NCBI GenBank assembly: GCA_032622095.1
Contig: CP136062.1
Span: 10,751,710-10,815,709 of the forward strand
Reading direction: 5' to 3'
Source of the DNA: Siphonodentalium dalli
Taxonomy: Eukaryota > Mollusca > Scaphopoda > Gadilida > Siphonodentaliidae
Length of the DNA stretch: 64,000 bases
Part shown: positions 12,187 to 23,058 of the stretch, piece after piece
How positions within the stretch are numbered: the stretch's first letter is position 1
Layout of the letters: each line of letters opens with the position of its first letter
Made by a program: the position numbers and the translations under genes
Notes under the pieces: model-generated
Database searches by the model: none
What the model was told of the DNA's origin: nothing
The model's input: the letters and a program-made list of their open reading frames with translations, nothing else

Positions 12187-13337
12187 AGCTCAACTTTACT
12201 TTGTAAAGTTTGAGCTATTGCCATGGCTTTGTCGTCCGTGTGTGCGTGTGTACGTAAGGCGTCAACAATGCAGGCTACAGGTCGTACCTTTGGTCGGATC
12301 ATTATGAAATTTGTCATAGCTGTTGACATCAACATTTAGACCAGAATGATTAATTTTGGGGTCATTCGGGAACAAAACATGGCCGCCAGTGGCCATCTTG
12401 GATTTCAAAATTCAATCCATTAGCACGGGCTACAGGCCGTACTGTTTGTCTGATCATCATGAAATTTGTCATGCATGTTAATATTGACATGTAGATTGAA
12501 ACGAGTAATTTTGGGGTCATTCGGCCAAAAAACATGGTCGCCAGCAGCCATCTTGGATTTTACTCTTTGTATGACTAAATCCTTTAGCACGGGCTACAGG
12601 TTGTACCTTTAGTCTGATCATCATAAAATTTGTCATGAATGTGAATAATGACATGTAGATGGGAACGAGTCATTTTGGGGTAATTCGGACAAAAAACATG
12701 GCCACCAGCGGCCATCTTGGATTTCAAAATTTAATCCATTAGCACGGGCCACAGGTCGTACTGTTCGTCTGATCATCATAAAATTTGTCATGGATATTAA
12801 CAATGACATGTAGATGGGAACCACTCATTTTGGGGTCATTCGATCGAAAAACATGGCCGCCAGCAGTCATCTTGGATTTTACTCTTTGTATGACTAAATC
12901 CGTTAGCACGGGCTACAGGTTGTACCTTTAGTCTGATCATCATAAAATTTGTCATGAATGTTAATAATGACATGTAGATGGGAACGAGTCATTTTGGGGT
13001 CATTCGGCCAAAAAACATGGCCACCAGCAGCCATCTTGGATTTTACTCTTTGTATGACTAAATCCTTTAGCACGGGCTACATGTCGTACGTTTAGTCTGA
13101 TCATCATAAAATTTGTCATGGCTGTTGAAATTGGAATGTAGATGGGAACTAGTCATTTTGGGGTTATTTGGCCAAAAAACATGGTTGCTTGCAGCCATCT
13201 TGCATTTTACTATTTGCATGACTAAAGCTATCAAATGCTTTTTAATTTTATTGGAAAACATAGCCGCCAGCAACCATCTTAGCATGTCGAGTTAACTGTG
13301 ACTAAATCCAGAGCCATCTGAACCGCACTGGGTTATT

Positions 13338-13407
13338 GCATACCGGCCGTCAGCGCTAGTTAATTAGACAGCACTGTCTAATTAACTAGCGCTGACGGCC
13401 GGTATGC
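13338..13407. repeat. 70-bp near-perfect palindrome
   Basis: A 34-bp left arm starting GCATACCGGCCGTCAGCGCT is matched without mismatch by the right arm (13374-13407), with a 2-nt loop (CA). It lies about 55 bp inside the left end of the 8.1-kb TIR element and is much more GC-rich than its surroundings. A subterminal recognition structure or an independent small foldback insertion are both possible. Confidence 0.9.
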
Positions 13408-13911
13408 CGGTAATCACAGTGACAACACAGCTCGTATGTTTACCCTTTAAGGCTTGTTATACTAATTAATTTGCAGTCAGCTGCTTAGATATGTCTTCAT
13501 AAGCAATGTATATCACGTTTTAAATTTCATTTTTTTAATTTTAAAATTTAATTAATTTGTTTTCCTTTTTTTACATTTTTAGATCCTCAGTCCAGCCTAA
13601 TACACACCATAAAACTGTCTTTTTCATTGCAAGTTTATAAGTTTAACTTTTAAAAAAATTTAATTTAATTTTTATGATTTAAAAAAAAAACCTGAATCTG
13701 AAATGATAAATAAACGAAATTTAAAGTTTTAAAACCTAACTTACATTTAAAAAGGAAGACAGGTAGCAAGACACTCTTTTTAGGTATGGTAACTGGTAGC
13801 AAACTAATCTTCCGAAAATTTTCTGAGTTTTCTCCGCCTAAACTCAGCTATAATATTTTGGTCGGCATCTATGAACCGACAAAATAGGAACCAAACAAAT
13901 ATACCGTGCCA
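13408..13911. other. AT-rich left subterminal region of the 8.1-kb element
   Basis: Poly-A/T-rich DNA with many TTTAAA-like words and no exon-like or conserved reading frame. It is bounded by the palindrome on the left and the first 241-bp satellite unit on the right. Confidence 0.5.
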
Positions 13912-14153
13912 GTATAAGAAGTATTAAATAGTTTGCTGATGACTGAGAATATCCCAACCGCAACCACACCCAGGTCTGGTAAATTGAAAATGAATCAAAG
14001 CTCCCGTGGATATATTTTCGATTGGAAAACGGGTATCTGTCAGGGAAAAATAGATCTACAATATCCAATAAATAGAATCATATGCTGTGACTTAATATTT
14101 CAAGATATAACGGTTTCAAAGTGAAACGTTCTGACAGCCGCGCGAGCCTTGTT
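13912..14153 (+). repeat. 241-bp satellite, isolated first unit
   Basis: One full unit (GTATAAGAAGTATTAAATAG ... ACAGCCGCGCGAGCCTTG) is cut off from the main array by the AGCTCAACTT copy inserted at 14154. The array resumes at 17899 exactly with the next unit start, GTATAAGAAG. Opposing ORFs (13844-14068 -, 13933-14124 +) recur in every unit and are not genes. Confidence 0.9.
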
Positions 14154-17100
14154 AGCTCAACTTTACTTTGTAAAGTTTGAGCTATTGCCATGGCTTTGTC
14201 GTCCGTCGTCCGTGTGTACGTGTGTACGTAAGGCGTCAACAATGCAGGCTACAGGTCGTACCTTTCGTCGGATCATTATGAAATTTGTCATAGCTGTTGA
14301 CATCAACATTTAGACCAGAATAATTAATTTTGGGGTCATTCGGAATAAAAACATGGCCGCCAGTGGCCATATTGGATTTCAAAATTCAATCCATTAGCAC
14401 GGGCTACAGGCCGTACTGTTTGTCTGATCTTCATGAAATTTGTCATGGATGTTAATATTGACATGTAGATGGGAACGAGTAATTTTGGGGTCATTCGGCC
14501 CAAAAACATGGCCGCCAGCAGCCATCTTGGATTTTACTCTTTGTATGACTAAATTCTTTAGCACGGGCTACAGGTCGTACTTTTAGTCTGATCATCATAA
14601 ATTTTGTCAAGAATGTTAATAATGACATGTAGATGGGAACGAGTCATTTTGGGGTCATTCGGCCCAAAAACATGGCCGCCAGCAGCCATCCTGTATTTTA
14701 CTCTTTGTATGACTAAATCCTTTAGCACGGGCTACAGGTCGTACCTTTAGTCTGATCATCATAAAATTTGTCATGGCTGTTGAAATTGGAATGTAGATGG
14801 GAACGAGTCATTTTGGGGTCATTCGGACAAAAAACATGGCCGCCAGCAGCCATCTTGGATTTCAAAATTTAATCCATTAGCACGGGCCACAGGTCGTACT
14901 GTTCGTCTGATCACCATGAAATTTGTCATGGATGATAATATTGACATGTAGATGGGAACGAGTAATTTTGGGGTCATTCGGCCAATAAACATGGCCGCCA
15001 GCAGCCATCTTCGATTTTACTCTTTGTATGACTAAATTCTTTAGCACGGGCTGCAGGTCGTACCTTTAGTCTGATCATCATAAAATTTGTCATGGATATT
15101 AACAATGACATGTAGATGGGAACGAGTAATTTTGGGGTCATTCGGCCCAAAAACATGGCCGCCAGCAGCCATCTTGGATTTTACTCTTTGTATGACTAAA
15201 TTCTTTAGCACGGGCTACAGGTCGTACTTTTAGTCTGATCATCATAAATTTTGTCAAGAATGTTAATAATGACATGTAGATGGGAACGAGTCATTTTGGG
15301 GTCATTCGGCCCAAAAACATGGCCGCCAGCAGCCATCCTGTATTTTACTCTTTGTATGACTAAATCCTTTAGCACGGGCTACAGGTCGTACCTTTAGTCT
15401 GATCATCATAAAATTTGTCATGACTGTTGAAATTGGAATGTAGATGGGAACGAGTCATTTTGGGGTCATTCGGACAAAAAACATGGCCGCCAGCAGCCAT
15501 CTTGGATTTCAAAATTTAATCCATTAGCACGGGCCACAGGTCGTACTGTTCGTCTGATCACCATGAAATTTGTCATGGATGATAATATTGACATGTAGAT
15601 GGGAACGAGTAATTTTGGGGTCATTCGGCCAATAAACATGGCCGCCAGCAGCCATCTTCGATTTTACTCTTTGTATGACTAAATTCTTTAGCACGGGCTG
15701 CAGGTCGTACCTTTAGTCTGATCATCATAAAATTTGTCATGGATATTAACAATGACATGTAGATGGGAACCAGTAATTTTGGGGTCATTCGGCTAAAAAA
15801 CATGGTCGCCAGCAGCCATCTTGGATTTTACTCTTTGTATGACTAAATCCGTTAGCACGGGCTACAGGTCCTACTTTTAGTCTGATCATCATAAAATTTG
15901 TCAAGAATGTTAATAATGACATGTAGATGGGAACGAGTCATTTTATGGTCATTCGGCCAAAAAATATGGCCGCCAGCAGCCATCTTGGATTTTACTCTTT
16001 GTATGACTAAATCCTTTAGCACGGGCTACAGGTCGTACCTTTAGTCTGATCATCATAAAATTTGTCATGGCTGTTGAAATTGGAATGTAAATGGGAACGA
16101 GTCATTTTGGGGTCATTCGGACAAAAAACATGGCCGCCAGCAGCCATCTTGGATTTCAAAATTTAATCCATTAGCACGGGCCACATGTCGTACTGTTCGT
16201 CTGATCACCATGAAATTTTTCATGGATGATAATATTGACATGTAGATGGGAACGAGTAATTTTGGGGTCATTCGGCCAATAAACATGGCCGCCAGCAGCC
16301 ATCTTCGATTTTACTCTTTGTATGACTAAATTCTTTAGCACGGGCGGCAGGTCGTACCTTTAGTCTGATCATCATAAAATTTGTCATGGATATTAACAAT
16401 GACATGTAGATGGGAACGAGTAATTTTGGGGTCATTCGGCTAAAAAACATGGTCGCCAGCAGCCATCTTGGATTTTACTCTTTGTATGACTAAATCCTTT
16501 AGCACGGGCTACAGGTCCTACTTTTAGTCTGATCATCATAAAATTTGTCAAGAATGTTAATAATGACATGTAGATGGGAACGAGTCATTTTATGGTCATT
16601 CGGCCAAAAAACATGGTCGCCAGCAGCCATCTTGGATTTTACTCTTTGTATGACTAAATCCTTTAGCACGGGCTACAGGTCGTACCTTTAGTCTGATCAT
16701 CATAAAATTTGTCATGGTTGTTGAAATTGGAATGTAGATGGGAACGAGTCATTTTGGGGTCATTCGGACAAAAAACATGGCCGCCAGCGGCCATATTGGG
16801 TTTAAAAATTTAATCCATTAGCACGGGCCACAGGTCGTACTGTTCTTCTGATCATCATGAAATTTTTCATGGATGATAATATTGACATGTAGATGGGAAC
16901 GAGTAATTTTGGGGTCATTCGGCCCAAAAACATGGCCGCCAGCAGCCATCTTGGATTTTACTCTTTGTATGACTAAATTCTTTAGCACGGGCTGCAGGTC
17001 GTACCTTTAGTCTGATCATCATAAAATGTGTCATGGATGTTAACAATGACATGTAGATGGGAACGAGTAATTTTGGGGTCATTCGGCCAAAAAACCTGGA

Positions 17101-17898
17101 CGCCAGCAGCCATCTTGGATTTTACTCTTTGTATGACTAAATCCTTTAGCACGGGCTACAGGTTGTACCTTTAGTCTGATCATCATGAAATTTGTCATGA
17201 ATGTTAATAATGACATGTAGATGGGAACGAGTCATTTTGAGGTCATTCGGCCGAAAAACATGGCCGCCAGCAGCCATCCTGTATTTTACTCTTTGTATGA
17301 CTAAATCCTTTAGCACGGGCTACAGGTCGTACCTTTAGTCTGATCATCATAAAATTTGTCATGGTTGTTGAAATTGGAATGTAGATGGGAACGAGTTATT
17401 TTGGGGTCATTCGGACAAAAAACATGACCGCCAGCGGCCATCTTGGATTTAAAAATTTAATCCATTAGCACGGGCCACAGGTCGTACTGTTCGTCTGATG
17501 ATCATGAAATTTGTCATGGATGATAATATTGACATGTAGATGGGAACGAGTAATTTTGGGGTCATTCGGCCAAAAAACATGGCCGCCAGCAGCCATCTTG
17601 GATTTTACTCTTTGTATGACTAAATTCTTTAGCACGGGCTGCAGGTCGTACCTTTAGTCTGATCATCATAAAATTTGTCATGGATGTTAACGATGACATG
17701 TAGATGGGAACGACTCATTTTGGGGTCATTCGGCCGAAAACATGGCCACCAGCAGCCATCTTGGATTTTACTTTTCTCTTCATGTCTATGAACATGTATT
17801 AGATATTCAACTTTCCACATTCCTAATGGCTCCATTGACTGTAATACATTAAATTATTCCCTTTCCAAGTTGAGCTACAGTGTCATTGACACTTTCAT
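14154..17898 (+). mobile_element. Helitron-like element, AGCTCAACTT family, copy 4, with 647-bp higher-order repeat
   Basis: Complete element with the family 5' palindrome and 3' AAGTTGAGCT plus hairpin, inserted between two units of the 241-bp satellite without an obvious multi-base target duplication. Inside, four ~162-bp units form a 647-bp higher-order repeat: the same 60-codon minus-strand reading frame starts at 15156, 15803 and 16450. It is the innermost of four nesting levels, so it should be among the youngest insertions in the intron. Confidence 0.78.
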
Positions 17899-20545
17899 GT
17901 ATAAGAAGTATTAAATAGTTTGCCGATGACTGTGAATATCCCAACCGCACCCACACCCAGGTCTGGTAAATTGAAAATAAATCAAAGTTCCCGTGGATAT
18001 ATTTTCGATTCGAAAACGGCTATATGTCGGGAGAATATAGCTCTATAATATCCAATAAATAGAATCATATGCTGCGACTTAATATTTCAAGATATAACGG
18101 TTTCAAAGTGAAACGTTCTGACAGCCGCGCGAGCCTTGTGTATAAGAAGTATTAAATATTTTGCCGATGACTGTGAATATACCAACCGCACCCACACCCA
18201 GGTCTGGTAAATTGAAAATAAATCAAAGTTCCCGTGGATATATTTTTGATTCGAAAACGGCTATATGTCGGGAGAATATAGCTCTATAATATCCAATAAA
18301 TAGAATCATATGCTGTGACTTAATATTTCAAGACATAACGGTTTCAAAGTGAAACGTTCTGACAGCCGCGCGAGCCTTGTGTATAAGAAGTATTAAATAG
18401 TTTACCGATGACTGTGAATATCCGAACCGCACCCACACCCAGGTCTGGTAAATTGAAAATAAATCAAAGTTCCCGTGGATATATTTTCGATTCGAAAACG
18501 GCTATATGTCAGGAGAATATAGTTCTATAATATCCAATAAATAGAATCATATGCTGTGACTTAATATTTCAAGATATAACGGTTTCAAAGTGAAACGTTC
18601 TGACAGCCGTGCGAGCCTTGTGTATAAGAAGTATTAAATAGTTTGCCGATGACTGTGAATATCCCAACCGCACCCACACCCAGGTCTGGTAAATTGAAAA
18701 TAAATCAAAGTTCCCGTGGATATATTTTCGATTGGAAAACGGGTATCTGTCAGGGAAAAATAGATCTACAATATCCAATAAATAGAATCATATGCTGTGA
18801 CTTAATATTTCAAGATATAACGGTTTCAAAGTGAAACGTTCTGACAGCCGCGCGAGCCTTGTGTATAAGAAGTATTAAATAGTTTGCTGATGACTGTGAA
18901 TATCCCAACCGCACCCACACCCAGGTCTGGTAAATTGAAAATGAATCAAAGCTCCCGTGGATATATTTTCGATTGGAAAACGGGTATCTGTCTGGGAAAA
19001 ATAGATCTACAATATCCAATAAATAGAATCATATGCTGTGACTTAATATTTCAAGATATAACGGTTTCAAAGTGAAACGTTCTGACAGCCGCGCGAGCCT
19101 TGTGTACAAGAAGTATTAAATAGTTTGCTGATGACTGTGAATATCCCAACCGCACCCACACCCAGGTCTGGTAAATTGAAAATGAATCAAAGCTCCCGTG
19201 GATATATTTTCGATTGGAAAACGGGTATCTGTCTGGGAAAAATAGCTCTACAATATCCAATAAATAGAATCATATGCTGTGACTTAATACTTTAAGATAT
19301 AACGGTTTCAAAGTGAAACATTCTGACAGCCGTGCGAGCCTTGTGTATAAGAAGTATTAAATAGTTTGCCGATGACTGAATATCCCAACCGCACCCACAC
19401 CCAGGTCTGGTAAATTGAAAATAAATCAAAGTTCCCGTGGATATATTTTCGATTCGAAAACGGCTATATGTCGGGAGAATATAGCTCTATAATATCCAAT
19501 AAATAGAATCATATGCTGCGACTTAATATTTCAAGATATAACGGTTTCAAAGTGAAACGTTCTGACAGCCGCGCGAGCCTTGTGTATAAGAAGTATTAAA
19601 TATTTTGCCGATGACTGTGAATATACCAACCGCACCCACACCCAGGTCTGGTAAATTGAAAATAAATCAAAGTTCCCGTGGATATATTTTTGATTCGAAA
19701 ACGGCTATATGTCGGGAGAATATAGCTCTATAATATCCAATAAATAGAATCATATGCTGTGACTTAATATTTCAAGACATAACGGTTTCAAAGTGAAACG
19801 TTCTGACAGCCGCGCGAGCCTTGTGTATAAGAAGTATTAAATAGTTTACCGATGACTGAATATCCGAACCGCACCCACACCCAGGTATGGTAAATTGAAA
19901 ATAAATCAAAGTTCCCGTGGATATATTTTCGATTCGAAAACGGCTATATGTCGGGAGAATATAGTTCTATAATATCCAATAAATAGAATCATATGCTGTG
20001 ACTTAATATTTCAAGATATAACGGTTTCAAAGTGAAACGTTCTGACAGCCGCGCGAGCCTTGTGTACAAGAAGTATTAAATAGTTTGCTGATGACTGTGA
20101 ATATCCCAACCGCACCCACACCCAGGTCTGGTAAATTGAAAATGAATCAAAGCTCCCGTGGATATATTTTCGATTGGAAAACGGGTATCTGTCTGGGAAA
20201 AATAGCTCTACAATATCCAATAAATAGAATCATATGCTGTGACTTAATATTTCAAGACATAACGGTTTCAAAGTGAAACGTTCTGACAGCCGCGCGAGCC
20301 TTGTGTATAAGAAGTATTAAATAGTTTGCCGATGACTGTGAATATCCCAACCGCACCCACACCCAGGTCTGGTAAATTGAAAATAAATCAAAGTTCCCTT
20401 TGATATATTTTCGATTGGAAAACGGCTATATGTCGGGAGAATATAGCTCTATAATATCCAATAAAGATATTCATATGGGCTGACTAAATATTTCACGATA
20501 TAGTGGTTTCGGAGTGAAGCATTCTGGGCAGCCGCGCGAGCCTTT
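17899..20545 (+). repeat. 241-bp satellite array, 11 units
   Basis: Units begin near 17899, 18140, 18381, 18622, 18863, 19104, 19345, 19584, 19825, 20064 and 20305; the last degenerates by about 20545. Variant features repeat in order: the AATATTTTGCCGATGACT unit at 18140 and 19584, and the TTTACCGATGACTG unit at 18381 and 19825. This indicates duplication of a multi-unit block of about 1,445 bp. Conserved words are GGTCTGGTAAATTGAAAAT and GTGAAACGTTCTGACAGCCG. Confidence 0.95.
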
Positions 20546-21404
20546 GGTATAATAAGTCTGTCGCACCCACACCCAGCATTTCGTTCTCGCTCCATTAAAA
20601 AAGAAGTCCGTGTGACAGGCTAATTACCTTACGCCATGTTAAAAATAGCTTTACCAGGCCCAGTCCGTCGGCGGTAGATTAAAGGTTATGTCGCCGCAGT
20701 CTGCTGTCTGGCATGTGGGTAAGTTACGTAATCATGTGACACATCGAAAAATAAGCTGATACTATATATCGCAGTTTTTTTATTTCATTAAACTTCAGCT
20801 TTTGACAAAAACGAAATGTACCAGGTGTATAATTGGAATCCGCGGTTGTGGTTTGAGACTTCAATGGCTCGAATCCGTTGATAAATACGGAAATTACCCA
20901 TGTGCATGTATAAATAAAAATATAATCTACACCCGAAATTAGAAAGAACTGAATTCATACAATTAGCGATAAAAACATGTTCATGCACGATCGTTTGCGC
21001 ATTGTTTATAGGAAATACATGGTTTTGGGTTCCGTTTGCATTGAACGAACTGAAGCGTTAAATTGTCGTTTTGGAAACTAATTCAATTATATTTTGCTGA
21101 TTTTCTAAAAAATATAATTCGTTTGATAACTTTGTTTTGCTGCGTCATAATTGTTTTTATCGTTTTATTGGCTAATTGCAATTCTGTTTTTCCTTTAAAA
21201 ATAACAATACAATTTAACATTTTATACATCGAATAATAAACGGTGATTAATTTGCCAGGGTGCCCTGCCCATGCTCCCACAGGCTGAGATATGAAAGGAA
21301 TATGGAGAGCTAATTAATTACTGGTTGTATGCTGGAGTCACCATATGGAAAAACCAGTGCGGTTCACACCAGGCGCCCTGCATTAGTGCTGGGAGTATAT
21401 TTTA
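20546..21404. other. Right unique part of the 8.1-kb element
   Basis: No recognisable protein or RNA gene. The 66- and 65-codon minus-strand ORFs at 20788-20988 and 21083-21280 show no family signature. Near 21300-21400 it carries inverted counterparts of motifs from the left end (TAATTAATTA, CCAGTGCGGTTCA). Confidence 0.5.
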
Positions 21405-21832
21405 GTCACAGATAACTCGACATGGATTTTATATATATCTTCATGTCGATAAACTAGTATTAGACATTCAAATTTCCACATTCCTAATCGCTCCATTGAC
21501 TGTAATACATTAAATTATTCCCTTTCCAAGTTGAGCTACAGTGTCATTGACACTTTCATTGTGAGAGTTATGGCCCTTTTACGACAGAATCCTGTCAATT
21601 TCTGGTTTCCGGATGATAACTTTAGTTTGTGTGATCATATCTGAATCAAATTTGGTATATGAGTTTACCAGCTCGAAATACAGATCAAGTTCGAATATGG
21701 GTATGATCCATCCATTTTTGTCTGGTTGCTTCGGATTTAGGGTCCTTTTTCGGAAAAGCTGATCCCCCCAATGAAGCCACTTTTTCGGGGGACACTGGCC
21801 GAACGGCCTTTTATTTAGCTCTACTTGATATA

Positions 21833-22870
21833 TTTAGTAACTTTAGTATTTAGTAACATTAGTAGTTAGTAATGTTAGTATTTAGTAACTTTAACATTTA
21901 GTAACTTTAACATTTAGTAACAATTAAAGACATATTATGGACTTGTTCAGGCACTTGTAACTGATTAGTTAACCCTTTACCCAACAAACCGGCCAAAACC
22001 GGCCAAATAAAGCTTCAACAGCCTAAAATATCTTCGGTCTGTCTCAATAGAACCATACAAATATGGATATCATTGGAACCGGCTCCTTGACCACATTGTG
22101 ATAGTTACAGTTATGCCCTGTGCCAATGCATTCTCTTATATATGCGAGTCGACCATAGGTCGCCTCGCATATATAAGAGAATGCATTGGCCTAAAAAAAA
22201 TCTTTTTTTACCATTTTTTCTTACAATCTTTAACAATTTTATAATTTTTAATGTGTTAAGCCAATGCATTCTCTTATATATGCGAGGCGACCTATGGTCG
22301 ACTCGCATATATAAGAGAATGCATTGGCACATGGCCCTTCTGTTGGGTAAAGGGTTAATACTCAGGCGCTATCCTAACCTGGGGAAGGGGAATGTAGCAT
22401 TCTACTAACATCAACGAAAAAATCATAAAAATCAACTATACCACTCCATAGAAAACATTGTCTGAACTATGCTCAATTGTAAATATTTACATCTCGATTC
22501 AGGACGCAACTATCAGCGATAAACTAACTCAAGTGATTTTGCCATTGAGAGTCATTGCATTTAATTAATTGTGTTTTAAATTTGGATTAATATTCGTATA
22601 AAATAACTACCTTGAGCAAGATTATTCTGAATTTCTTTTGATCACCGGAGTGTTTCACATCACTTTAACACTATCTCACTTATAATAGACATGGCTCATT
22701 CTTACCCGGAGTGTTTCACATCACTTTAACATTTAGTAACTTTAGTAACTTTAACATTTAGTCATTTTAACATTTAGTAACTTTAGTATTTAGTAACTTT
22801 AATATTTAGTAACTTAATAGTTTTAGTGTTTTGTAACTTTAGTATTTTTTTAACTTTAGTTTTAATGGAC
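21833..22870. repeat. TTAGTAACTTTA minisatellite split by a ~0.8-kb insert
   Basis: Degenerate 14-15-bp repeats (TTTAGTAACTTTAACA) occupy 21833-21925 and resume at 22723-22870. Between them (21926-22722) lies a segment starting CATATTATGGACTTG and ending GAGTGTTTCACATCACTTTA. That segment shares diverged homology with 38630-38990 (TATTATGGACTTG, CTCCATAG, GTCTGAACTATGCTCA, GAGTGTTT). The right part ends about 45 bp before a splice acceptor. Confidence 0.7.
22119..22331. mobile_element. Composite hairpin-spacer-hairpin element
   Basis: Two 69-bp hairpins (22122-22190 and 22260-22328) each read GCCAATGCATTCTCTTATAT ... CATTGGC. The asymmetric loop of the first (TCGACCATAGGTCGC) is the exact reverse complement of the loop of the second, so the whole 213 bp is a larger inverted repeat ending TGTGCC ... 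GGCACA. The spacer is AT-rich. The ORFs on both strands here are products of the palindrome. A second, longer copy lies at 53208-53590. Confidence 0.85.
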
Positions 22871-22916
22871 TAATGGCCTATTAACTTCAGTATTTATTTG
22901 CTTTTTATTTCAACAG

Positions 22917-23058
22917 GACCTTGCTTCCCATTTGTCCAAATACAAAGATTACAATGAAGTGCTGGCATTCTCGCCGACAGGATGGACTCACAGTAAAAAG
23001 ACAGTTCGATTAAATCAGATCCGTCCTTCATATAATAAGAATGGAGTGACCATGTATG
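22917..23058 (+). CDS. DCLRE1A: SNM1A-like DNA cross-link repair nuclease, penultimate exon
   Basis: A 142-bp exon between TTTTTATTTCAACAG and a strong donor (TATG|GTGAGT). It starts in phase 0, following the phase-0 end at 1119, and leaves one base of a Gly codon completed at 32777. It encodes 47 residues beginning DLASHLSKYKDYNEVLAFSP and ending NKNGVTMY. The block LAFSPTGWTHS corresponds to the strongly conserved LAF-PTGWTHS segment of SNM1A, which distinguishes it from the Apollo and Artemis paralogues. The 3' half of this exon plus its donor is repeated downstream. Confidence 0.93.

Larger units (their letters stand above)
13283..21424. mobile_element. 8.1-kb non-autonomous element with ~25-bp TIRs
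   Basis: The left end CATGTCGAGTTAACTGTGAC is the inverse of the right end (GTCACAGATAACTCGACATG at 21405-21424). A second inverted motif, TGAACCGCACTGG, lies about 50-90 bp inside each end. The element interrupts AGCTCAACTT copy 3 cleanly. Contents: a near-perfect palindrome (13338-13407), AT-rich sequence, a 241-bp satellite hosting another nested element, and 0.9 kb of unique-looking sequence on the right. No transposase-like reading frame is visible and no clear target-site duplication could be assigned, so superfamily is open. Confidence 0.65.
12187..21561 (+). mobile_element. Helitron-like element, AGCTCAACTT family, copy 3, interrupted
   Basis: The 5' end begins at 12187 directly after copy 2. 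The body runs to about 13282, where it stops in ACCATCTTA. The sequence picks up at 21425 as GATTTTATATATATCTTCAT and continues to the standard 3' end (AAGTTGAGCT, AGTGTCATTGACACT, TTCAT) at 21561. Joining the two sides gives the usual family order CCATCTT-GGATTTTA, so 13283-21424 is a later insertion. Confidence 0.72.
6778..21815 (+). mobile_element. Helitron-like element, GTCCCCCGAA family, split by nested insertions
   Basis: The left part (6778-6969) starts with a palindromic GTCCCCCGAA ... TTCGGGGGAC and the text ATTAAAATAGCCGGTGTCCG. The right part (21562-21815) resumes at the equivalent phrase GAGAGTTATGGCCCTTTT and ends with TTTTTCGGGGGACA, a hairpin (GGCCGAACGGCC) and TTTTATTT. The 5' GTCCCCCGAA and the 3' TTCGGGGGAC form a subterminal inverted pair followed by a 3' hairpin, the same architecture as the AGCTCAACTT family. 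The intervening 14.6 kb is nested younger elements. Relatives lie at 25558-26055 and 33926-41530. Confidence 0.7.

Noticed and set aside
4767-17835. Many 60-80 codon ORFs on both strands (MSLLTSMTNFMMIRL / KSKIQDGCWRPCF type)
   Set aside because: They recur with every ~160-bp unit of the AGCTCAACTT elements and simply reflect the repeat sequence.
13844-20276. Opposing 63- and 69-codon ORFs in each 241-bp unit
   Set aside because: Present on both strands of a satellite unit, broken in many units, with no recognisable domain.
22111-22408. Overlapping + and - ORFs containing RIYKRMHW
   Set aside because: Both are translations of the palindromic hairpins.
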